Positions 17,033 through 25,312 of a stretch of 64,000 nucleotides of DNA are shown piece by piece. Under the pieces are notes generated by a model, which made no database searches, was not told where the DNA came from, and was given only the letters and a program-made list of their open reading frames with translations. Each line of letters starts with the position of its first letter. The stretch's first letter is position 1. The DNA comes from Arthrobacter livingstonensis (lineage in GTDB: Bacteria; Actinomycetota; Actinomycetes; Actinomycetales; Micrococcaceae). The position numbers were made by a program, and so were the translations under genes. Location: positions 1 to 64,000 of the forward strand of contig NZ_QJVD01000015.1 of the NCBI RefSeq assembly GCF_003219815.1, in the 5' to 3' direction.

Positions 17033-18039
17033 TGCCTGCCCTCCTCAATGTTGTTCATGCGAATGTTGGTGATGTCCGACGCCGGCCCCACCGGTGGGAG
17101 GGACTTCTCCGCCTTCCGCTGTCCGGAACCGCGGGCAAACCGCTTTTCGATGAAGTGCTGGCCCACCATGAGTATTGAGGTGAACAGCAGGTACCACAGG
17201 GAGGCCACAATCAGCAGCGGCACCGGAGTGAATGTCACCGCCGAGATGCCCCGCGACACCCCGTACAGATCGATGCTCAGCGGGATGGCCGCGACGAGCG
17301 AGGTGGTCTTGAGCATCGAGATCACCTCGTTGCCGGTGGGCGGGATGATGATGCGCATCGCCTGCGGCACCACCACAAAACGCATCGTCTGGCCCCACGA
17401 CATCGCCAGGGCCCGCGATGCTTCCTCCTGGCCCTCATCAACCGAAAGCAGTCCCGCACGGACGATCTCGGACATGTAGGCGGCCTCGTTGAGCGCGAGA
17501 CCGATGACCGCTGTCACGAAAAGGTTGGTGAAAATGTCATTGTGGAAGGAGATCCACGGTGTCATGAAGGGTATGCCAATGGTGAGCACCGGATAGATCA
17601 GCGAAACGATTCCCCAGAAAACCAACTGCACATAGACCGGCGTCCCGCGGAAGATCCAGATGTACAGCCACGCGACGCTCTTCACGACGGGGTTTGGGGA
17701 CAGCCGCATGATGGCCAGCAACAGCCCCAGGACGATGGCAATGACCATGGCATAGAGCGTCAGCTGCAGCGTGACCAGCGCGGCCTGGCTGATCCGTTTG
17801 TCAAAAATATACTTGCCGACATCGGCCCAGCCGAAGTCGTCGCGCTGGGCCGCGTCGATGACAAACACGGCCAGTGCCAGGACCAGCACCACCGCAATGA
17901 GGACCCGCCATGGGTGGCGCAGCGGGATGGCCGTGATTGCCTCCCCTTCCTGATCGTCGGCCAGCGGATCATTCGCCCGGGTGGCGGCGGCGTGCGCCCC
18001 CGGGCGCGGCCCCAAATCCGGCTCCGGATCGTTCGTCAC
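17029..18039 (-). CDS. Polar amino acid ABC transporter, permease
   Basis: The 336-residue permease has a hydrophilic N-terminal tail of about 45 residues, one extra helix, then the HisM/GlnP-type core of five helices. The EAA loop reads [20 protein letters not shown] followed by [11 protein letters not shown] charged C-terminal tail follows. The GTG start lies three bases after the substrate-binding-protein stop, with GAAGGG upstream, so translation is coupled. Only one permease is encoded, implying a homodimer. Confidence 0.92.
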   Translation of the reverse strand: MTNDPEPDLGPRPGAHAAATRANDPLADDQEGEAITAIPLRHPWRVLIAVVLVLALAVFVIDAAQRDDFGWADVGKYIFDKRISQAALVTLQLTLYAMVIAIVLGLLLAIMRLSPNPVVKSVAWLYIWIFRGTPVYVQLVFWGIVSLIYPVLTIGIPFMTPWISFHNDIFTNLFVTAVIGLALNEAAYMSEIVRAGLLSVDEGQEEASRALAMSWGQTMRFVVVPQAMRIIIPPTGNEVISMLKTTSLVAAIPLSIDLYGVSRGISAVTFTPVPLLIVASLWYLLFTSILMVGQHFIEKRFARGSGQRKAEKSLPPVGPASDITNIRMNNIEEGRQ

Positions 18040-18042
18040 CGG

Positions 18043-18948
18043 CTAACCCTTCGCCGCAACGTTGAGTGCAGCGGTCTTCACGCCGCCACTCTCCACGCCC
18101 CACTTCGTGAGGATCTTCGTGTAGGACCCGTCATCGATGAGGGACTGCAGGGCTTTCTGCAGGACCGGGGTGAAGGCGGAACCCTTGGCAACCGGCATGC
18201 CGTAGGGCGCTACCTCGAAGGCGTCGCCAGCGGTCTGAAGCTTCTTTTTTGTCTGGGAAATCGCATACAGGGTGACGGGCGAGTCGGCGCTCATGGCGTC
18301 AACCTGGCCCACCGCAAGGGCGTTGGTTGCCTGGTCCTGGGCGTCGTACTTGAAGATGGTGATGGCGGGCTTTCCGGCATCGGTGCACGCCTTGGACTTG
18401 GCGGGAACCTCATGGGTGTCCTCGTACGTGGTGGCCTGCACTGCCACCTTGAGGCCGCACGCGTTGTTCGGGTCAACGGTCTTGCCCGCCGGGGATGCCC
18501 ACTGGATACCGGCTGAGTAGTAGTTGACAAAGTCGGCCTGCTTTTCCCGCTCCGTGGTGTCCGTGAAGGAGGACATGCCCATGTCATCCTTGCCGCCCTT
18601 GATGGCCGGCAGGATGTTGTCGAACGTGCCGATGTCGAAGTTGACCTTCAGGCCCAGGACCTGGCCCAAGGCGTTGGTCAGGTCCACGGACCACCCGGCA
18701 GGCTTGCCGTTGGCGTCCTTGAACTCGTTGGGCGGGTAATTGTTGGCCATGCCCACATTGAGGACACCGGCGCTCTTGATCTTCTCCGGCAGTGAGGCTG
18801 CGATGGCGTCATTCTTCTGGACGGTGACGGTGTCCGCCGTGGCCGCGGCAGTGCCGCCGCCCGGGGAGGACGCGCTGTTGTCAACGCAGCCTGTGAGCAT
18901 GAGCGCGGCGACGGCGGCGACGGCGGGAAGTGCGTAGATGCGGCGCAT
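18043..18948 (-). CDS. Polar amino acid ABC transporter, substrate-binding lipoprotein
   Basis: The 301-residue precursor has a lipoprotein signal peptide with lipobox LTGC and the modified cysteine at residue 21, then a family 3 solute-binding fold: LNVGMANNYPPNEFKDANGK, WSVDLTNALGQVLG, and the hinge region near KVAVQATTYEDTHE. Family 3 proteins bind polar amino acids or opines; the ligand cannot be assigned. AAGGA precedes the ATG. It is the first gene of the three-gene operon, which suits the higher demand for binding protein. Confidence 0.92.
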   Translation of the reverse strand: MRRIYALPAVAAVAALMLTGCVDNSASSPGGGTAAATADTVTVQKNDAIAASLPEKIKSAGVLNVGMANNYPPNEFKDANGKPAGWSVDLTNALGQVLGLKVNFDIGTFDNILPAIKGGKDDMGMSSFTDTTEREKQADFVNYYSAGIQWASPAGKTVDPNNACGLKVAVQATTYEDTHEVPAKSKACTDAGKPAITIFKYDAQDQATNALAVGQVDAMSADSPVTLYAISQTKKKLQTAGDAFEVAPYGMPVAKGSAFTPVLQKALQSLIDDGSYTKILTKWGVESGGVKTAALNVAAKG

Positions 18949-19319
18949 GGGAATTCCTTAGTTGTTGTTGCTGCCGGACGAAGAGCCGGACGGTGGGTAC
19001 GTTTCCGTACGCACCTAAAATGCTGCGTACGACGAACCTCTTGTCTAGGGTCCGGCGATAGATGAAGCGTCCTCATGTGTCCTGGTGCGTGCAGCGCAGG
19101 CCACTTTGCCTGTCGGCTGGATCACACCGGGCCACCCGTTGCAACTAAACATACAGGTACGCCCGGCCTTCCGAACGTACATTCGCACCAATCTTGATCC
19201 TTGCCACCCCCTGCGGAGTGAGGATAATGAGTCCCAAGGTTCAAACATTTTCCCGTCATTTGCGGGGGCAGCGGGCGGTGGCTGCCGGTGCGGACCGGCG
19301 TTGCTTGTGAGGAGTCACC
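18949..19319. other. Divergent promoter region between ABC operon and lipoprotein operon
   Basis: No gene is supported. The stretch holds a short inverted repeat GTACGTTTCCGTAC (18997-19010) in the leader of the ABC operon and further CGTAC words around 19027 and 19175. They could be operator elements for the transporter, but no regulator gene is adjacent. Confidence 0.4.
19201..19228 (+). promoter_or_regulatory. Putative housekeeping promoter for the lipoprotein operon
   Basis: TTGCCA (19201-19206), a 16-base spacer and GATAAT (19223-19228) form a good sigma-70 promoter about 90 bases upstream of the lipoprotein start. Confidence 0.5.
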
Positions 19320-20222
19320 ATGCGGTGGTGGGCAGGTGCGTGGACGCGGGGATACGCCTTGGCGGCCGTTGCCGTTCTGGCGCTCAGCGGCTGTGGCGCG
19401 TCACCGCCCGCGGCCGCACCGCCGTCGTCCGGAGACGGTGCGCAGACCGTCGCAGCCCCCACCGGGATTGTCCCGGGGAGCCCTCCCGTGAAGCACGACG
19501 GCGGGACGCTTGCGTGGGTGCCGCCGGGGCCCGTCGATCCGGCCGATCCCCCGCAGAGCCAGTGGTATGTGCTGCTTCAGGCCAAGGACTGCGACGGACT
19601 GGCCGCCGCCGTCGATGCCGGCAACGCCACCACGCCCGACGGCTTCGCGCTGTGGAGTGCCGCCACGGCGGCCTGCCGGGCCGTGTACCAGGGCCAGGTT
19701 TCCGGGTGGACGGAAGCCGCAGCCGGCTTGGCCGCCCTGCAGCAGCCGGGGCAGGACCACTGCCTTGACCGCGCCGCCTACGACCTCGTGGCGGCATTGG
19801 TGGCGTTCCATTCACAAAACCCGGCGGCGGCGCCGTCGCCCGAGGTGGGGTCCGGGACGGCCTGCCCGCTGGGCCTGACAGGGCTGGACGCACTGGACGG
19901 CCAGGGGCCTACAGCCACCCCCTCGAGCGGATTGGCCGGTGGCCGCTTCCAGCTGGCTGGCCGTTTCCTTGACGTCGTCGCGGTCATGGTGGGAGGGCAA
20001 CGCGTGGCGGCCGAAGCGGATCCGGACCAGCCGGGACGGTGGGACATCGTCATCCCGCCCGCCGCTGCCACGGGCACCGTCCGAATCACGGCTGAGGGAA
20101 GCTCCGGAGCGCTCCCCGGCTCGCTCACTTTCACGTATCTCGACGACACAGCCACCCCACCAGTCTCCACTGCACCCGAGGCGCCAGGCACCACCACGGC
20201 CGTCGACGGGGGTGCCGGCTGA
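19320..20222 (+). CDS. Secreted lipoprotein with IPT/TIG-like C-terminal domain, unknown role
   Basis: The 300-residue precursor has a lipoprotein signal peptide ending in LALSGC (modified Cys near residue 25), a Pro/Ala-rich linker, a central cysteine-containing domain (CDGLAAAVD near 86, DHCLDRAAYDLVAAL near 140) and a C-terminal beta-rich stretch (GGRFQLAGRFLDVVAVMVGG to GSLTFTYLDD) that resembles an IPT/TIG immunoglobulin-like fold. GAGGAG lies five bases before the ATG. Its stop overlaps the start of the next membrane-protein gene by one base. Function unknown. Confidence 0.75.
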   Translation: MRWWAGAWTRGYALAAVAVLALSGCGASPPAAAPPSSGDGAQTVAAPTGIVPGSPPVKHDGGTLAWVPPGPVDPADPPQSQWYVLLQAKDCDGLAAAVDAGNATTPDGFALWSAATAACRAVYQGQVSGWTEAAAGLAALQQPGQDHCLDRAAYDLVAALVAFHSQNPAAAPSPEVGSGTACPLGLTGLDALDGQGPTATPSSGLAGGRFQLAGRFLDVVAVMVGGQRVAAEADPDQPGRWDIVIPPAAATGTVRITAEGSSGALPGSLTFTYLDDTATPPVSTAPEAPGTTTAVDGGAG

Positions 20223-21256
20223 TGGACGGCCAGGCCGGCGCCGGCCACACCGAAGCGGACCCGGCGGTCCTTGCCGATGACGGCGAAATTGCCGCGGGAG
20301 GTCCCGCCGCGGGAGGTTCCGCCCCAGCACCGGGCAGCAGCTCCGTGGGGACTCCCTCCCCGGGCGGCGCAGCCGCCACCGCCGCGGCGCCGGATGCCGA
20401 TGTCCGGACGCCGCTGGCGAAAGCCCTGGCCATCATCTCCTCCATTGGCCCTCCCGTCACCGTGGCCACGGCACTGCTCGTGTACTTCGGCTGGGCCCGC
20501 TCCGATGCCCAGGCACGGGCCATGGGCCTGGACGTCAGCCTGTTTGGCTACACCGTCCAGGATTACGCCCTGAGGGGCATCCGGTCCCTCTTCTTTCCTC
20601 TGGTATCCCTCTTGATTGCCGGACTCGTATGGCTGGCCGCCGACGACTGGGTGCGCAGCCAGCTTCGACCGGGCCGGCGGGGCCGCCTGGCGGCCCGGCT
20701 GTCCGCCGCAGCGGCCATCGGCGGCATCTGCCTTGCCGCAGCTTGCTGGCTGCTGGCGGTGGTCCTCCCCCAGGGGGCATTTTTGGCGGTACCCTTTCTG
20801 ATGGCCGCCGGCGTCCTGCTGGCCGAGTGGGGCGTGCGCCTGCACCGCCTCACGCTGGGGCGCGGACCCCGGCCGGCCGGCAGGCTGGTGGTGCAGCACC
20901 GGGCCCTGGAGACAACGTTTGTGTTCACGCTCGTGACGGTGCTGCTGTTCTGGGGCGTCTCGGATTTTGCCCAGGTGGTGGGGCGTGGCCTGGCGGCCGA
21001 CATCGAGGCACAGCTGCCGTCGCTGCCGCGGGCGGACGTGTACAGCCATGCCGATCTGTCCATCGGCGCTCCCGGCGTGAAGCAGACCCGGCTGGGTGCG
21101 GCGTCGGCCCCCGTATATAGATACACCGGCCTGCACCTGCTGGTGGTCAGCGGCGGGCGCTTCTTCCTGCTTCCCGACGGCTGGACGCTGGCCCGCGGCA
21201 CCGTCGTCGTCCTTCCGGACAACGACGCCGTCCGGGTGGAGTTCGGCAACCGGTAG
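20222..21256 (+). CDS. Multi-pass membrane protein with extracytoplasmic C-terminal domain, unknown role
   Basis: The 344-residue protein starts with about 55 residues of Gly/Ala/Pro-rich disordered sequence. Hydrophobic segments follow near residues 66-86, 118-138, 164-182, 185-203 and 228-248. A C-terminal soluble domain of about 95 residues starts near IEAQLPSLPRADVYSH and ends in VVLPDNDAVRVEFGNR. Translation is coupled to the upstream lipoprotein gene (TGATG overlap), so the two products probably act together at the cell surface. No known family is recognised. Confidence 0.75.
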   Translation: MDGQAGAGHTEADPAVLADDGEIAAGGPAAGGSAPAPGSSSVGTPSPGGAAATAAAPDADVRTPLAKALAIISSIGPPVTVATALLVYFGWARSDAQARAMGLDVSLFGYTVQDYALRGIRSLFFPLVSLLIAGLVWLAADDWVRSQLRPGRRGRLAARLSAAAAIGGICLAAACWLLAVVLPQGAFLAVPFLMAAGVLLAEWGVRLHRLTLGRGPRPAGRLVVQHRALETTFVFTLVTVLLFWGVSDFAQVVGRGLAADIEAQLPSLPRADVYSHADLSIGAPGVKQTRLGAASAPVYRYTGLHLLVVSGGRFFLLPDGWTLARGTVVVLPDNDAVRVEFGNR

Positions 21257-21309
21257 GGCGGCGGGCCGAAGCGGCCGCCAGCCTGCTCATCCTGTGGCTC
21301 GGGCCCGCC

Positions 21310-21519
21310 ATGTTCGCGTCCGTCAGCGCCACCGCGGGAAGCCGCGTCCACGCCTACCACGCGGCGGAAATGGCGGACCTTGCCGGGCGCGTCCTCGTCG
21401 GGACGCTGCGGGGCCCGGGAGGGTCGCTGCCGCTGGTGCCCGCCGCCGCCGTCATGGTTCTCGGCCTGGCCGGGCGCCGGGTGGTCCAACGCCGGCGCCC
21501 GGCCGTCACCGCCGTTTAG
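21310..21519 (+). CDS. Small hypothetical membrane protein, start uncertain
   Basis: The 69-residue frame (MFASVSATAGSRVHAYHAAE, then LVPAAAVMVLGLAGRRVV) reads as a plausible small membrane protein. The open frame extends upstream through AEAAASLLILWLGPA without an in-frame ATG, GTG or TTG, so the natural N-terminus may be lost or a rare start used. It follows the membrane-protein gene by 53 bases and overlaps the end of the convergent SDR gene by 14 bases. Low confidence. Confidence 0.35.
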   Translation: MFASVSATAGSRVHAYHAAEMADLAGRVLVGTLRGPGGSLPLVPAAAVMVLGLAGRRVVQRRRPAVTAV

Positions 21520-22396
21520 CGTCCCAGGCAGGCGTGCCCAGGCCGACCAGCTCGGCGCTGACCTGCCAGAGACGCGCCGCAGCCACCCGGTCATCGGAGC
21601 GCGGGGCGGACTTGCCGGCCTTCCCGTTGGCAAAGCAGCAGCCCGTCACCCCCTCCAGCCCGGGCGCGGATGACACGAGGATGGAGGTGGCGGCACCCCT
21701 GGCCGGGGACTTCATGAAGGGCCGCAGGAAGGGAATAAGCACACGTTGGATGGCGCCCGGGTCCTCGGCCCCGAACCGCGTGTTCACCACGCCGGGGTGC
21801 AGGGCGTTGGCCGTAACCCGGCTGCCCGTGAGCCTCCTGGCGAGTTCATGGCTGAACATCACATTGGCCAGCTTGGACTGGTTGTAGGCCCGCGCCCCCG
21901 AGTAGGCGCGTTCGCCCTGCAAGTCGCCAAAGTCGATCCTCCCCAGCGCCTGCGCGTTCGACGCCACCGTGACCACACGGGCAGTGCCTCCCGCCAGCGT
22001 CCGCTCCAGCAGCAGGTTTGTCAGTCGGAACGGAGCCAGGTGGTTGAGCGCAACGGTGCGTTCGAGCCCATCGGCGCTCACGTGCCGGGTATCCCAGCAG
22101 CCGCCCGCATTGTTGACCAGGACGTCGATCCGCCGCAGCGCCGCCAGCACCTCCCCCGCCAAGCGCCGCACCTCCGACTGGGAGGACAGCTCCGAGACGA
22201 ACCCATCCACCGCCCCGCCGTCGGCGGCGCGGATCTCCCGGGCTGCCCCCTCAATGCGTCCCGGATCCCGCCCCACAATGGCCACGTGCGCACCCATCCG
22301 GGCCAGTCCGACGGCGGTTGCCCGCCCGATCCCATCGCTCGCCCCGGTGACCAGCACGGTCCGCCCTGCCATCGAACCTGCCTGCTGCTGCTTCAT
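21506..22396 (-). CDS. Short-chain dehydrogenase/reductase (retinol-dehydrogenase-like)
   Basis: The 296-residue enzyme has the full classical SDR set: TGASDGIGRATA cofactor motif near residues 17-28, VLVNNAGG near 92, the catalytic serine region VVTVASNAQ, and the catalytic YNQSKLAN (YxxxK) near 171. NALHPGVVNTRFG is typical of retinol-dehydrogenase and WW-domain-oxidoreductase-like members. GGGAG precedes the ATG by about eight bases. The substrate is unknown. It stands between the DUF4389 pair and the lipoprotein cluster. Confidence 0.9.
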   Translation of the reverse strand: MKQQQAGSMAGRTVLVTGASDGIGRATAVGLARMGAHVAIVGRDPGRIEGAAREIRAADGGAVDGFVSELSSQSEVRRLAGEVLAALRRIDVLVNNAGGCWDTRHVSADGLERTVALNHLAPFRLTNLLLERTLAGGTARVVTVASNAQALGRIDFGDLQGERAYSGARAYNQSKLANVMFSHELARRLTGSRVTANALHPGVVNTRFGAEDPGAIQRVLIPFLRPFMKSPARGAATSILVSSAPGLEGVTGCCFANGKAGKSAPRSDDRVAAARLWQVSAELVGLGTPAWDAKRR

Positions 22397-22453
22397 GTCA
22401 TTGCTCCCATCGCTTTTGCCTGACGCCTTTCGTTGCTGCCGATTCCGCCCGGC

Positions 22454-23104
22454 TCAGGCGGATCCCGGATTCAACGCGTCGGCGGGAGGATCGAACGGCC
22501 CCTGGCCCAGGCGGAACGGCGGATACTTGTCCGTCATCAACGCCACATAGGCCATGGTGCGCAGCGCCAACCGGTTGATGCCCATGAGCAGGTTGAACAC
22601 CCCCACGCGGTACACCCCCGTGAAGAGCAGGACGACGGCGGCCACCAGGACCAGAACGCCCACCAGCGAGATGCCCGAGGCGGACGCGGACGCCCATGCA
22701 CCGCCGGTCAGCAGCGAAACAACGAGCAGCTGCGGCAGTGCGAAGAGCCAGGACTTCAGCAGGATCTGCCAATGGGACAGGCTCTCCGGACAGGCGACGA
22801 AGAAGTCGGCCGGGTAGGCGGTGCGGGCCAGCGTGAATGGCGGGTACTCGTCCGTACCCAGAACCCCGTAGGCGTAAAAGGACACCCGCCAGTTCCAGCG
22901 CAGCACGCCGACCGCGAACTGAAACAACGCCGCCGGGTAGCGTCCGGTGAACAGGATGGCCACGCCGGCGGCGAAGGTCACCACCAGGAAGGCAACCCAG
23001 AGAACGGCCAAGACCGCGTAGTGCGGAATGGCCAGGAACCACTTGACCAGCCACTTCCACCGGGAGAGTCCCGGCTCAAGCTGCCCGGTCAGCTGAGCCG
23101 GCAT
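22454..23104 (-). CDS. DUF4389 domain-containing membrane protein
   Basis: The 216-residue protein has the internal duplication typical of DUF4389: WKWLVKWFLAIPHYAVLA with FTGRYPAALFQFAVGVLRWN and YPPFTL, then again WQILLKSWLFALPQL with FTGVYRVGVFNLLMGINR and YPPFRL. Four or five helices are visible. The role of the family is unknown. The start at 23104 (MPAQLTGQL) was chosen because sequence before it is Arg-rich shadow; the N-terminus then overlaps the end of the small membrane-protein gene by 29 bases in another frame. The two may once have been one protein. Confidence 0.75.
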   Translation of the reverse strand: MPAQLTGQLEPGLSRWKWLVKWFLAIPHYAVLAVLWVAFLVVTFAAGVAILFTGRYPAALFQFAVGVLRWNWRVSFYAYGVLGTDEYPPFTLARTAYPADFFVACPESLSHWQILLKSWLFALPQLLVVSLLTGGAWASASASGISLVGVLVLVAAVVLLFTGVYRVGVFNLLMGINRLALRTMAYVALMTDKYPPFRLGQGPFDPPADALNPGSA

Positions 23105-23372
23105 GGACGCCGCATTTTTCGGTCCTGACCGCCTCCGGCGGCGCGCCCGGGCTGATGCCCCCGCCAAGTCCGGCGGCTCCGAACAGGATCAGGGCTGCAC
23201 CAAGGGTCATTCCGACGGGCGCCCAGGGAAGGGGAAGGGCCGTTCCCAGCGCCCCCAGCGAGGTTGCGCCCAGGAGGACGCCGGCAACGAGTGCGAACAT
23301 GTACACCCCCGGCCTGCGGGCCGCCGGCGGACCGGCCTTGGAAGGGGTTTCAAACGGTGTCGATGTTGACAT
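23076..23372 (-). CDS. Small two-helix membrane protein upstream of DUF4389
   Basis: The 98-residue product has a polar N-terminus of about 20 residues and two hydrophobic segments (VYMFALVAGVLLGATSLGAL and VGMTLGAALILFGAAGLGGG), then a 25-residue polar tail. Many DUF4389 proteins carry such N-terminal helices in one chain, so this may be the split-off N-terminus of the next gene, either a real overlapping gene pair or a frameshift near 23080-23100. Only a weak ribosome site (GAAAG) is visible. Confidence 0.55.
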   Translation of the reverse strand: MSTSTPFETPSKAGPPAARRPGVYMFALVAGVLLGATSLGALGTALPLPWAPVGMTLGAALILFGAAGLGGGISPGAPPEAVRTEKCGVHAGSADRAA

Positions 23373-23472
23373 GGCTTGCTGCTTTCATGGGGTGTTGCGT
23401 GATGGGTGGCCGTGCATGAAGGGCCTGCCATTGGACTGCGTGTGGCGAGCTGTTAACGCGTAGGACGGTGGA

Positions 23473-24513
23473 CTATTGGGGTCGCCGGACGGTGATGGCG
23501 AGTTTTCCGCGCGCCTTCCCGGCCTCGAGATGGCGCATGGCGTCCCGCGCCTGGTCCAGCGGGAAGGTCCGCTCCAGGCACGGCCTCACCTTTCCCGCTC
23601 CGATGAGTTCCGTGAGCAGTTCAAGGTCCGCGGCCCGCTGCTTGGCGGCGACCATGGTCAGCCGCTGCGAGATGAACGGTGAGAGTGCCATCCCACGCAT
23701 CTGCCGGCCCATGCCGGTCAGCCTGCCGCCGTGCTCCCCGCCCCCGACGACGGCGGTCCCGGTTGCCGAGAGCGCCTTGCGGAGCAGGGACAGGGAAGGG
23801 TTCCCTGCGAAGTCGAGGATGAGGTCGTAGTGCCGACTGCCGTCGGCAAAGTCGTCCCGGGAGTAGTCAATGGTGTGGTCGGCGCCAAGGGAACGCACCA
23901 GGTCCAGTTTTGACGTGCTGCAGACGCCGGTGACGTCGGCGCCAAACGCCTTGGCCAGCTGGACGGCGTAGCTGCCCACGCCGCCCGAGGCACCGGTGAT
24001 CAGGACCTTCTGCCCGGCCCGGACCCGTCCGGCGTCGCGCAGTCCCTGCAAGGCGGTGACCGCGGAGACCGGAACCACCGCCGCCTCCTCGAAAGACAGG
24101 CCTGGCGGCTTAAGGGCCAGTTTGTCCTCGCGGGCCGTGGTGTATTCGGCGAAGGAGCCGCTGCCAAATCCGAACACCTCCTCCCCCACCCGGAACCGGG
24201 TCACGGCCGCGCCCACGGCGGCGACCGTGCCGGCAAGATCAAGGCCCGCCACGGGGTTCCGGGGCCTGCGCAGCCCCGTGAAGAGGCGCATGAGATACGG
24301 CCGGCCCGTCATCATGTGCCAGGTTCCGCGGTCCAGGCCGGCGGCGTGGACCCGCACGAGCACTTCGTCGTCCCTGACCGCGGGCCGGTTGATCCGTTCC
24401 TGTCGCAGGACGTCAGCATCGCCATAGCGGTCCCGCACCACGGCCCGCATGAGCCCGCCCTCCACTGACGGGTGCACCGCCCGTGAATCTTCGGTCCCGT
24501 ACTGTCCTCCCAT
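23473..24513 (-). CDS. NAD(P)-dependent zinc-free quinone oxidoreductase-like MDR protein
   Basis: The 346-residue medium-chain dehydrogenase/reductase has the GroES-like N-terminal domain (DDEVLVRVHAAGLDRGTWHM, LAGTVAAVGAAVTRFRVGEE) and the Rossmann motif VLITGASGGVGSYAVQLAKAF near residue 155. The structural zinc cysteines are absent, pointing to the quinone oxidoreductase/Bac_rhodopsin-linked branch. The start at 24513 was chosen for AAAGGA seven bases upstream. It is divergent from the TetR gene at 24611 with palindromes between, so it is probably that regulator's target. Confidence 0.88.
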   Translation of the reverse strand: MGGQYGTEDSRAVHPSVEGGLMRAVVRDRYGDADVLRQERINRPAVRDDEVLVRVHAAGLDRGTWHMMTGRPYLMRLFTGLRRPRNPVAGLDLAGTVAAVGAAVTRFRVGEEVFGFGSGSFAEYTTAREDKLALKPPGLSFEEAAVVPVSAVTALQGLRDAGRVRAGQKVLITGASGGVGSYAVQLAKAFGADVTGVCSTSKLDLVRSLGADHTIDYSRDDFADGSRHYDLILDFAGNPSLSLLRKALSATGTAVVGGGEHGGRLTGMGRQMRGMALSPFISQRLTMVAAKQRAADLELLTELIGAGKVRPCLERTFPLDQARDAMRHLEAGKARGKLAITVRRPQ

Positions 24514-24554
24514 GACTTTTCCTTTCGTTGTTGGTGGTTCCGGCAATTCCCAGC

Positions 24555-24589
24555 CTTACTTAGTAAGAGAGCATAACGTACAGTGTACG
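24555..24589. promoter_or_regulatory. Two palindromes, putative TetR operators
   Basis: CTTACTTAGTAAG (24555-24567) and CGTACAGTGTACG (24577-24589) are two 13-base palindromes 22 bases apart, centre to centre. They sit between the divergent oxidoreductase and TetR genes, over both promoters. Confidence 0.55.
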
Positions 24590-24598
24590 AAAATGCGA

Positions 24599-24604
24599 TA
24601 GTCT
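24599..24604 (+). promoter_or_regulatory. -10 box of leaderless tetR promoter
   Basis: TAGTCT is followed by six bases and then the ATG at 24611; no SD is present. Confidence 0.5.
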
Positions 24605-24610
24605 GGGCCC

Positions 24611-25312
24611 ATGACGGCAGAAGAAATTCCTGAGGCAGCCCTGGACCGCGTACCACTGAGCCGCGAACGGGTGCTCCAATCCGCCGTCACCATTGCCGAC
24701 GGGTCCGGCATCGCCGCGCTGACCATGCGCTCACTGGCCCGGGCCCTGGACGTCAAGCCCATGTCGCTCTACTACTACGTCGCCAACAAGGGGGAAATCC
24801 TCGATGCCATCATCGACATGGTCTTTGGCGAGATCGACATGCCCTCCACCGATGGCCACTGGCAGTCGGAAATGCGGCGCCGTGCCAGCTCTGTCCGTCA
24901 GGCGCTGCAACGCCACCCGTGGGCGATCGGACTGCTGGAGTCCCGGTCGGCGCCCGGGCCGGCGACCCTGCGCCACCATGATGCGACCCTGGGTGTGCTC
25001 CGAAACGCCGGACTGTCCGTGGCGCTGACGGCCCATGCCTATGCACTGCTCGACAGCTACATTTACGGCTTCGCCCTGCAGGAGGCCGCGCTCCCGTTCA
25101 ACGGAGCCGACACGGCGTCCGAGGTCACCGAACCCATCGTGGAACTGTTCTCCGCCGGCGACTACCCCCACCTCGTTGAGATCGCCGCCGAGCACGTGCT
25201 CCAGCCCGGCTACGACTTCGGCGACGAATTCGACATCGGGCTCAACGTCATCCTTGAGGCCCTCGCCCGGTGGATACCAAAGGACACCGGCCGTGGCAGC
25301 CCCGCTGCTTGA
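24611..25312 (+). CDS. TetR family regulator with TetR_C-type C-terminal domain
   Basis: The 233-residue repressor has its helix-turn-helix at about residues 18-62 (RVLQSAVTIADGSGIAALTM, LARALDVKPMSLYYYVANKG) and a C-terminal domain like that of TetR itself (HPWAIGLLESRSAPGPATLR, YIYGFALQEAALPF). It is transcribed without a leader. It probably represses the divergent quinone oxidoreductase gene. Its last 20 bases overlap the start of the MalT-like regulator gene, so the two are co-expressed. Confidence 0.9.
   Translation: MTAEEIPEAALDRVPLSRERVLQSAVTIADGSGIAALTMRSLARALDVKPMSLYYYVANKGEILDAIIDMVFGEIDMPSTDGHWQSEMRRRASSVRQALQRHPWAIGLLESRSAPGPATLRHHDATLGVLRNAGLSVALTAHAYALLDSYIYGFALQEAALPFNGADTASEVTEPIVELFSAGDYPHLVEIAAEHVLQPGYDFGDEFDIGLNVILEALARWIPKDTGRGSPAA

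Noticed and set aside
19227-19310. 27-codon frame with GAGGATA before the lipoprotein gene, a possible leader peptide
   Set aside because: Its ATG lies inside the likely -10 box GATAAT (19223-19228), so the transcript would start after the start codon. The peptide is also Arg-rich shadow sequence.
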